This document shows, one piece after another, positions 5,223-11,009 of a stretch of 11,009 bases of DNA (positions are counted from its first letter, which is position 1; each line of letters opens with the position of its first letter). The notes below the pieces were generated by a model that was not told the DNA's origin, searched no databases, and worked only from the letters and a program-made list of their open reading frames with translations. The stretch covers positions 1 to 11,009 of the forward strand of contig CALCPB010000974.1 in the NCBI GenBank assembly GCA_937897665.1. Reading direction: 5' to 3'. Position numbers and translations under genes: made by a program. The stretch is from an uncultured Halomicronema sp. (lineage in GTDB: Bacteria; Cyanobacteriota; Cyanobacteriia; Phormidesmidales; Phormidesmidaceae).

Positions 5223-7286
5223 ATGTCACTCAGAATCACACCGGGAAACAGCTATCCTCTCGGTGCCACGGTAGACGGCAAGGGTGTCAACTTTTGCCTC
5301 TATTCGCAACAGGCGACTGGTGTTGATCTCCTGTTATACGCGGGGCCTGAAGCCCCCTATCCAGAGCATACGATTCATCTAGACCCGCGCTATCATCGGT
5401 CGTTCAATTATTGGCATGCCTTTGTTAAAGGCATCAAAGCCGGACAGGTTTACGCCTATCGAGTGACCGGCCCGAATGATCCCCGACGGGGGCAACGCTT
5501 TGATGCCGCCAAAGTTTTACTTGATCCCTACGGGCGAGCCGTCGTAGGGCAAGAAAACTACGATCGCCAAGCCGCCTGCCATCCGGGTGAATAGTCCCCC
5601 TATGCATTGCGCAATGGCGTCGTAGATCTGCGAACTTACGATTGGGAAGGTGATACGCCGCTCGATATCCCCTACTCCCGCACCGTAATCTATGAAATGC
5701 ACGTTAATGGGTTTACGCGCCACCCCAGTTCTGGCGTGGCTGCTGAAAAACGGGGCACGTTTGCAGGCCTGATTGAAAAAATCCCGTTTTTGCAATCGCT
5801 TGGGGTGACTGCCGTCGAGCTACTGCCGGTGCATCAATTTGATGAGCGCGACGCTCCCCTGGGGCTCAGTAACTATTGGGGCTATAGCACCATCAGCTTC
5901 TTTGCGCCCCACCGGGCCTACAGCTCTCGACAAGATCCCGCTGGCCCGGTCGATGAGTTTCGAGATATGGTCAAAGCCCTCCATAAGGCCAATATTCAAG
6001 TCATTTTAGATGTGGTGTTTAACCACACCGCCGAGGGCGATCATCGCGGCCCAACGCTATCATTTCGCGGCATCGACAATCAAACCTATTACATTCTAGA
6101 AACCGATGATGCCTCAATGTATGCCAACTACAGTGGCTGCGGCAACACGGTTAAATCAGGGCATACCGTAGCGAGTCGGCTAATTCTTGACAGTCTCCGC
6201 TACTGGGTTTCGGAGATGCACGTTGACGGCTTTCGCTTTGATCTCGCTTCGGTCATGTCGCGCGATCGGGTAGGCCGACCGCAGGATGATCCACCCATTT
6301 TGTGGGCGATCGAATCAGACCCCGTACTTGCTCGCACCAAACTGATTGCTGAAGCTTGGGATGCTGCCGGATTGTATCAAGTGGGCTCCTTTATTGGCGA
6401 TCGCTTTGCCGAATGGAACGGCCCCTTCCGTGATGATGTTCGACAGTTTGTCAAAGGCGACAACAACACGGTTAGTAAACTTGCCGCGCGGCTCTTAGGC
6501 AGCCCTGATTTATTTGTGGATGATCCACAACGGGAGACCAATCGCAGCATCAACTTTATTACCTGCCACGATGGCTTCACCCTCAGCGACGTGGTGTCTT
6601 ACAACTGCAAGCATAACGGTGCGAATGGCGAGCACAATCGCGATGGTAGCGATGCCAACTTTAGCTGGAACTGCGGTTCAGAAGGCCCATCCGATGAGGC
6701 CGCAGTACGCCAATTAAGGCTGCAGCAAGTCAAAAATCTGATCACAATCTTGCTCGTGGCTCAGGGTACGCCGATGTTACTCATGGGCGATGAAGCGGGA
6801 CGCACGCAAAAAGGGAATAACAATGCCTATTGTCAGAACAACGCTTTGAACTGGTTCAATTGGGACGCCCTGAATGAACATCACGAAATCTTTCGCTTCA
6901 CTCAACGGATGGTTGATCTGATTCAGAATTTGCGGCTGTTTCAGCAACAGAACTGGTTAACCGTGACCGAGTCCTTCATCGAAGCACCTCACCTCATTTG
7001 GCATGGGGTCAAGCTATTTGAACCAGACTGGTCAGACCATTCCCACAGCCTGGCCTTTACCCTACATGACCCCGCTGTGGAAGAAGAGATTCATATTATG
7101 CTCAATGCCTATTGGGAACCCTTGTGTTTCGACTTACCGCAACCTCATCCTCATAGCCAGTGGTATCGCATCGTCAACACTGCCCGCCCCACGCCCAATG
7201 ACATCGTAGCCGGCACAACAGAAGCGGTAAAAAGCCGCCAATATCTCCTAGCAGCTCGTTCTTGCGTGGTGTTGATGGCGCTATAG
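5223..7286 (+). pseudogene. glgX: Glycogen debranching enzyme GlgX (isoamylase type), in-frame TAG
   Basis: GH13 debranching enzyme that hydrolyses alpha-1,6 branches of (phosphorylase-trimmed) glycogen. The frame spans 688 codons from ATG 5223 to TAG 7286, normal for the family, but codon 124 (5592-5594) is TAG. Before it lie the N-terminal CBM48-type domain (about 5-95) and the start of the linker. After it comes the whole catalytic barrel: DVVFNHTAEG (about 263-272), nucleophile D340 in GFRFDLA, acid/base E377 in IAEAWD, and H449-D450 in FITCHDGF. The sequence continues smoothly in the same frame across the TAG (HPGE, stop, SPYALR), so a point change is the simplest explanation. Re-initiation at TTG 5607, 12 bases on, would give a 559-residue protein without CBM48. 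Pseudogene, sequencing error and readthrough all remain possible. A TTG at 5205 is a less likely alternative start. The upstream small gene ends 10 bases before. Confidence 0.93.
5592..5594 (+). other. In-frame TAG inside glgX
   Basis: Single amber codon between the CBM48 and catalytic parts. The frame before (from 5223) and after (to 7286) is identical, with no indel, so correction of one base would restore a full-length enzyme. Confidence 0.95.
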
Positions 7287-7369
7287 CACTTGCCAGTCTG
7301 ATTAGAACCCGACTGCGGAGCCATTTAGCTAATGCGCTGAGGGTCAAAGTGCGTTTCATTGATGCGACC

Positions 7370-7549
7370 CTAGCGTTGACCTGACTTCCAATCGTAGGCG
7401 CGCGCTCCTGCCGGCGCGTAACCATAGCCGTCGTCGTCCCGCTCATCTATGCCCGCTTCATCGACATCGACCCAATCAGGTGATCTCGGCTCGCCTACTT
7501 GAGCGGTCAACTCGGCTCGTTTCGCCGCGTCCCGTTGACGGCTCGCCAT
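7370..7549 (-). pseudogene. IS630-family transposase remnant
   Basis: 59-codon frame whose second half matches the middle of IS630-type DDE transposases. WVDVDEAGIDERDDDGYGYA (26-45) corresponds to the conserved YVDESGID region carrying a catalytic Asp, followed by PAGARAYDWKSGQR. The first half (RQRDAAKRAELTAQVG) fits the helix before it. The frame ends in TAG right after SGQR. Continuing one frame over (towards 7290) gives VNARVASM and later LAKWLRSRVL, which may be the decayed next segment after a frameshift and deletion. A TAG also lies nine codons upstream of the ATG. The helix-turn-helix region, the remaining catalytic acids and any terminal inverted repeats are not found, so this is a dead fragment. 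The ATG at 7549 is nominal. Confidence 0.75.
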
Positions 7550-7616
7550 GGTCGTTGTCTTGGGACGCGTTCCCTAGCGCCGACAACCACCGAAAATTGT
7601 CTTGCTTAGGGAGATT

Positions 7617-7640
7617 ATTTAAGAGCAGATCTCTTACCGC
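7617..7640 (-). terminator. Weak hairpin at the aldo/keto reductase stop
   Basis: TAAGAG, five loop bases and CTCTTA (7636-7620 on the minus strand) form a perfect six-pair stem that includes the TAA stop of the reductase gene. It is followed by AATAATC rather than a U-run, so termination here is uncertain. Being an inverted repeat, it could act on either strand for the convergent genes. Confidence 0.3.
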
Positions 7641-8605
7641 CAGGGTTGGGTGACGCGGCTAAGTTGTTCATATTCGGCCGCAGACATGGCCCACCCGAGA
7701 GCTCCAGCATTTTGGTGGGCCTGCTGAGCATTCTTCGCGCCGGGAATCGGCACCACATTACCGCCACCAATGAGCCAATTAAGCGCTACCTGAGCCGGAG
7801 TTTTGTCGTGGGCTTGAGCGATCGCCTGCAGCGTTTCAAGCACCAGCGCAATTTTAGTCAGGCCAGATTTGCTAAAGCGGGGGTTGAGTTTTCGGGCGCC
7901 TTCAGGAGCTTGATAATGAGCTGCCGTATATTTGCCGGTGAGCAGGCCTTGCGCCAGCGGACTGTAGGCCAGAATGTTGACATTCAGCTGACGGGCCTTA
8001 TCTAGCACGCCGTTGGTCTCAATCTGGCGATGCAGCAGCGAATACTGTACCTGATTGACAGCAAGGGGGACGCCCCGTTCAGTCAGATAGTCGTGGGCCA
8101 TTTGCATTTGTGCTGCGGAGTAGTTGCTGACCCCCACCGCTTTGATGCGTCCTCGTTTCACCTCATTGGCTAGGGCATTCATGAGGTCTTTTTGGCCGAG
8201 GAAAAAGTCTAGCGGCCAGTGCACCTGATAGAGATCAACGCAGTCTAGCTGCAGACGGGCCAAGCTAGCCGTCAACGTCTCAGCAACGGCCTGAGCCGAC
8301 CAGCGCCACGGCAGAGGAAAGTATTTCGTCGCCAAGAAAACCGGCTGGTCAGTGCGCTGCAAAAAGCGCCCGATTAACCGTTCTGATTCTCCGAGGCCAT
8401 ACACTTCAGCAGTATCAAAAAAGTTGGCTCCGGCCGCGATCGCCGCCGCAAACGCCTCATATAAATCGGCCTCGGTATAGTCTTTGCCATAGCTCCAAAA
8501 CAGGGCATCGCCCCACGCCCAAGTGCCTACCCCCAGCGCTGGAATCGTCGGGCCATCGGGAGTTAGCGCGATCGCCTGTGGGGCAGACTGAAACGGTGCA
8601 TTCAT
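7634..8605 (-). CDS. Aldo/keto reductase
   Basis: 323-residue NADPH-dependent aldo/keto reductase with a TIM barrel fold, cytoplasmic. The catalytic tetrad is complete: D64 and Y69 (NFFDTAEVYG), K94 (LATKYF) and H129 (YQVHWP). The C-terminal cofactor-binding segment VVPIPGAKNAQQAHQNAGAL (284-303) has the Pro-Gly-(Ala/Ser)-Lys pattern of the superfamily, and GVSNYSAAQ (158-166) and NQVQYSLL (184-191) are standard barrel strands. The substrate cannot be told; such cyanobacterial and plastid enzymes reduce small aldehydes or pyridoxal. I chose the ATG at 8605 because it gives the usual family length. An in-frame TTG at 8671 would add 22 residues. It is the last gene of the minus-strand cluster, 76 bases after the DUF3143 gene. 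Confidence 0.93.
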   Translation of the reverse strand: MNAPFQSAPQAIALTPDGPTIPALGVGTWAWGDALFWSYGKDYTEADLYEAFAAAIAAGANFFDTAEVYGLGESERLIGRFLQRTDQPVFLATKYFPLPWRWSAQAVAETLTASLARLQLDCVDLYQVHWPLDFFLGQKDLMNALANEVKRGRIKAVGVSNYSAAQMQMAHDYLTERGVPLAVNQVQYSLLHRQIETNGVLDKARQLNVNILAYSPLAQGLLTGKYTAAHYQAPEGARKLNPRFSKSGLTKIALVLETLQAIAQAHDKTPAQVALNWLIGGGNVVPIPGAKNAQQAHQNAGALGWAMSAAEYEQLSRVTQPWR

Positions 8606-8681
8606 ACAGTGCTCAATCAAACCAATAGGGTTGCTGGGAATCTGTGGATCGGACGCTTGCGGAAGCGACAAGCTGGATAGG

Positions 8682-8954
8682 CTACGGTCCGGAAAAAATC
8701 GCTTCTTCTAAATCTTGACGACTCAGCGAATATTTGAACACCCGCTGTACATCTTCGCTACTGGCTGGCGCGTTGAGATAGCGTACGAGAATTGAATCCA
8801 CTTCCAGACTAATGTCGGCAGTCCAGTCAGTTTTTTCAACATGCCATTCGTGGAGTTCTTCAGGATTTTGACGGCACCCTTGCTCGCGTAACCACTGCTC
8901 AATTTCCGACAGGGGATGGTTATAGAGGGGCGTCTCAGCGCTGGGCATGACCAT
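8682..8954 (-). CDS. DUF3143 family protein
   Basis: About 90-residue soluble protein of the DUF3143 family, found mainly in cyanobacteria and without established function. The family pattern is clear: LYNHPLSEIEQWLREQGC near the N-terminus, a central ELHEWHVEKTDWTADISLEV strand region and VRYL, ending in FKYSLSRQDLEEAIFSGP, the conserved C-terminus. The ATG at 8954 is chosen; ATG 8948 (two codons later) and an in-frame GTG at 8969 are alternatives, and no good ribosome-binding site separates them. It starts 30 bases after the J-domain gene, which in my memory is a recurrent neighbour in cyanobacteria, suggesting that the two proteins work together. Confidence 0.88.
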   Translation of the reverse strand: MVMPSAETPLYNHPLSEIEQWLREQGCRQNPEELHEWHVEKTDWTADISLEVDSILVRYLNAPASSEDVQRVFKYSLSRQDLEEAIFSGP

Positions 8955-8984
8955 AGGGCACAAACACACGGTTATGAAGTGGAC

Positions 8985-9614
8985 TTAAATTATTTTCGGA
9001 GAAAGGCTATTTGACGGCAAGGGTGGACGAGATTTCGTCTCATCCAGGGGGCGCATCGGTGGCGCGGGCGCGGACGGCTCGGCATCAACAGTGGGCGCTA
9101 GTGACGGTGAAACGGGAGCAATTTCTGGGGTTGGCGGAGCGGCTAACACTGCGGGTTGATTGGCATCGGGATGCAGCACAATAGTGCCTTTAGCCCAACC
9201 GACCGTAAAGACCAACACCAGACAGCCCACAAACGTCACCCCTAAGATAAATAGGGCGAACATTTCTCCCGGTGACAGAGGGCGATCGGTCGGGTCGAGA
9301 TAGGCGCTGTCTTTGGCCGATTGGCGGCGTTCTGAGGCGGGTCGGTTGAGGTAATTCGGCGCTTGCATAACGGATAGCTTCGAAATGCCGATGCTGTAGT
9401 CATAGGCTAACCGGGCCTGAGGGTTGCTCAAGGTAGCATAGGCCTCGTTCAACACTTTGAACTTTTCGGTCGCGATCGCCGCCGACAGCGTTGTGGTATC
9501 CGGATGATAAAGCTTACTGAGATCACGATAGGCGCGACGAATTTCCTGCGGGGAAGCGGTCGGCCTCACCTGCAAGAGGATGTAGTGATTGGGGGCGGTC
9601 TCTTGGTTGGTCAT
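8985..9614 (-). CDS. Membrane-anchored J-domain protein
   Basis: 209-residue J-domain co-chaperone without the zinc-finger or substrate-binding parts of DnaJ (type III). The J domain (about 9-75) has NHYILLQVRPTASPQEIRRA, the Hsp70-activating HPD at 37-39 (LYHPDTTT) and the helix with FKVLNEAYATLSNPQARLAY. A polar linker (about 80-115) leads to one membrane helix (about 117-140), then a tail rich in Pro, Ala and Ser (about 150-209) with low complexity. It probably recruits a DnaK to a membrane site, with the J domain in the cytoplasm. The ATG at 9614 has a purine-rich GAGGGCAGG upstream. It starts 12 bases after the YaaW-like gene, so co-transcription is likely. The client is unknown. Confidence 0.93.
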   Translation of the reverse strand: MTNQETAPNHYILLQVRPTASPQEIRRAYRDLSKLYHPDTTTLSAAIATEKFKVLNEAYATLSNPQARLAYDYSIGISKLSVMQAPNYLNRPASERRQSAKDSAYLDPTDRPLSPGEMFALFILGVTFVGCLVLVFTVGWAKGTIVLHPDANQPAVLAAPPTPEIAPVSPSLAPTVDAEPSAPAPPMRPLDETKSRPPLPSNSLSPKII

Positions 9615-9626
9615 CGCCTGCCCTCG

Positions 9627-10475
9627 CTAACACTGGGCCAGTTCGTAATGCTCTCCGCGGGTGAGGCGAATTTGCGCGAGGGCAAAAACGACGGGAATCA
9701 CGCGACCATGATTCGTAGCGCTCGCCCGCCAGCCTAAATCGGCAAAAAACCAGGCCCACATGGCTGGTCCCAAAACAGCGAAAAAGCTGCGGGTCGCGGT
9801 GTATCGCGCCGCGTTTACCGCCATGCCTCGCGACGCCATACTGACGGCGACTCGACTGTGAATCTGCCCGGCCAACGTCAATCCGCCCCGCTTCAAAGTT
9901 TGAGCGGCGACCTGTCGCCGGGCCATCTGCACCGCAAACTGGCGGGCAATTTGCTGCAGCAACCAGGGCCGCACCACCGTACTCACAGCGATCGCGCCGC
10001 TGCCTTTTACCAACAGCCCGAGGGGATTTTTTTGCAGCGGCAGGGGCAACGCCTGATATTCCGCACTGCCCACAATGGATTGTTGCACTTGGCGTTGCAG
10101 CAGGCGTTTTTCCGATTTAGGCAGTCGTTTCCAGGCTTTTTCCATCACGTGCAAAAACACTTCGGCCTCTAAATCAGTCGTCGAGAGGCCGTCGGAGTAG
10201 GCGATACGCAGATGTTGGCACACCTGAATTAACGCCTGACGATAGGAGACGCGATCGCAGCCCCCGGCAATTACGGTCAGGCCATCGGCAGCCAAGTAGC
10301 GAAACCGCGCTTCGAGCTGATCGAGCCAGGCTTGCCGCCCTGCCCGCTGCACGTCTGCCGGTTGGGGGGCACACATATAGTCCAAAGGGTTCAACTTGGG
10401 GCGAAACAATAATTCTGTCAGCGCCTGTAGTTCGTCATCCGTCGCGAGCTCAAGGGCAGAACGCAGTTCATCCAC
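9627..10475 (-). CDS. YaaW-like (UPF0174-type) protein
   Basis: 282-residue protein resembling the cyanobacterial branch of the YaaW/UPF0174 group, function unknown. The N-terminus MDELRSALELATDDELQALT with LLFRPKLNPLDY (23-34) is the typical opening. It is followed by an acidic helical region with VSYRQALIQVC (76-86) and DLEAEVFLHVMEKAWKRLP (101-119). Two Ala- and Gly-rich hydrophobic helices (about 155-180 and 195-225) and FFAVLGPAMWAWFFADLGW (231-249) suggest membrane association. The GTG start at 10475 is supported by the match to the family N-terminus; a nearby ATG (10471) is out of frame. It is the first gene of the four-gene minus-strand cluster, and a possible promoter lies just upstream. 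Family assignment is from memory of related cyanobacterial sequences and less certain than for the neighbours. Confidence 0.75.
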   Translation of the reverse strand: MDELRSALELATDDELQALTELLFRPKLNPLDYMCAPQPADVQRAGRQAWLDQLEARFRYLAADGLTVIAGGCDRVSYRQALIQVCQHLRIAYSDGLSTTDLEAEVFLHVMEKAWKRLPKSEKRLLQRQVQQSIVGSAEYQALPLPLQKNPLGLLVKGSGAIAVSTVVRPWLLQQIARQFAVQMARRQVAAQTLKRGGLTLAGQIHSRVAVSMASRGMAVNAARYTATRSFFAVLGPAMWAWFFADLGWRASATNHGRVIPVVFALAQIRLTRGEHYELAQC

Positions 10476-10511
10476 GACAAGGTACCCGGTTGTGTCAAAA
10501 TCATCTGTCTT

Positions 10512-10541
10512 ATTCTAAGCACTCAGCCGAAACCCGCGCAA
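10512..10541 (-). promoter_or_regulatory. Possible sigma-70-type promoter of the yaaW-J-DUF3143 cluster
   Basis: On the minus strand, TTGCGC (10541-10536) and TAGAAT (10517-10512) are separated by 18 bases. The -10 matches five of six consensus positions and the -35 four of six. It lies about 37 bases before the GTG start, in the 138-base gap shared with the divergent oxidoreductase. Inferred from pattern only. Confidence 0.3.
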
Positions 10542-10613
10542 AAGGATGCGAAATGTTCAGTACGGCTCGAATCAGGTGATAGCTTATGAAACAGCCGTGC
10601 TCAGCAAAACAAC

Positions 10614-11009
10614 ATGACCCTTCAAGATGTGGCAGTGGTGGGAGCGGGCCTCGCAGGCTTGGTCTGTGCTCGGCGATTACAGCAGGCAGGCCTCACGGTC
10701 ACCGTTTTAGAAAAGTCTCGCGGGTTGGGCGGTCGCATGGCGACGCGGCGCATCGACGGCAGCCCCCTCGATCACGGCGCGCGCTATGTGCAGCCCCAAA
10801 GCGAGCCACTGCAGGCACTGACGCAGCACTGGCTAGATCAGCAACTGTTGACCCCATGGCAACCTCACACCTATCGGCTCGATCGCACCGGCCAGCTCCA
10901 GTCTGACAACTCAATCCATCCCTGCTATGTCGCCCCTGAGGGCATGTCAGCGCTGGGCAAAGCGTTAGCGACTGGTCTCACGCTGCACCGGCAGCAGCGC
11001 GTCACCACG
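10614..11009 (+). CDS. FAD-dependent oxidoreductase, renalase/amine-oxidase-like (3' end cut)
   Basis: First 132 residues of a flavin-dependent oxidoreductase with a Rossmann FAD-binding start. VAVVGAGLAGLVCARRLQQA (6-25) has the GxGxxG dinucleotide motif (G10, G12, G15), VTVLEKS (29-35) ends in the ribose-binding Glu (E33), and RGLGGRMATRR (36-46) is the GG-type second motif shared by renalase and amine-oxidase-like proteins. LDHGARYV (52-59) is typical of the renalase-like bacterial group. The ATG at 10614 places the Rossmann strand where expected. An ATG at 10586 is in another frame. No Shine-Dalgarno sequence is seen. It is transcribed away from the YaaW-like gene. Substrate and the C-terminal half lie outside what can be seen. 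Confidence 0.9.
   Translation, partial: MTLQDVAVVGAGLAGLVCARRLQQAGLTVTVLEKSRGLGGRMATRRIDGSPLDHGARYVQPQSEPLQALTQHWLDQQLLTPWQPHTYRLDRTGQLQSDNSIHPCYVAPEGMSALGKALATGLTLHRQQRVTT

Noticed and set aside
7174..7446. 90-codon minus-strand frame overlapping the glgX 3' end
   Set aside because: Its left half is antisense to clearly coding glgX sequence. Only the part beyond 7287 may carry transposase remains, already described with the IS630 fragment.
9504..10374. Several frames of 66-104 codons antisense to or overlapping the J-domain and YaaW-like genes
   Set aside because: They lie within genes with family matches in another frame and show no recognisable protein pattern; typical of GC-rich shadow frames.
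10586..10906. 106-codon plus-strand frame starting at ATG 10586
   Set aside because: It overlaps the FAD-binding oxidoreductase in another frame; that frame has clear Rossmann motifs and this one has none.

Overview
The window looks like cyanobacterial chromosome. The octamer GCGATCGC (HIP1) occurs about fourteen times in 11 kb, far above chance. Several genes belong to families that are typical of, or restricted to, cyanobacteria: a one-helix high-light-inducible protein, a stand-alone PCP_red (protochlorophyllide-reductase-type) domain protein, a DUF3143 protein, a membrane J-domain protein and a YaaW-like protein. The genus cannot be fixed from the sequence; a filamentous Leptolyngbya-like lineage is a guess.

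Left part (1-4150) is almost entirely minus strand. It holds the 5' part of a CobW/COG0523 GTPase with a histidine-rich metal-binding stretch, cut by the window edge. Next are a 46-residue HLIP gene with a clear intrinsic terminator and an HLR1-like upstream element, and a full-length membrane receptor adenylate cyclase (Cache sensor, HAMP, class III catalytic domain, TPR-like tail). About 380 bases follow with no confident gene, containing three copies of a 12-mer, and then the PCP_red mini-protein.

Middle part (4304-7286) is plus strand. It holds a secreted TPR-repeat protein, a 77-residue acidic protein built on a duplicated ADG-I-S-DE motif, and a glgX-type glycogen debranching enzyme. 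The glgX frame is complete and has all catalytic residues, but it is interrupted by one in-frame TAG at 5592-5594. The 7287-7633 gap contains a decayed IS630-family transposase remnant on the minus strand.

Right part (7634-10475) is a compact minus-strand cluster, transcribed in the order YaaW-like protein, membrane J-domain protein, DUF3143 protein, aldo/keto reductase. A divergent FAD-dependent oxidoreductase starts at 10614 and runs off the window. Stress and light acclimation (HLIP, cAMP signalling, J protein, reductase) and carbon storage (GlgX) are the recognisable themes. I see no phage, CRISPR, tRNA or rRNA gene and no defence island. The observations most worth follow-up are the glgX stop codon, the repeat protein just upstream of it, the 12-mer triplet at the PCP_red 3' end, and the YaaW/J/DUF3143 cluster.
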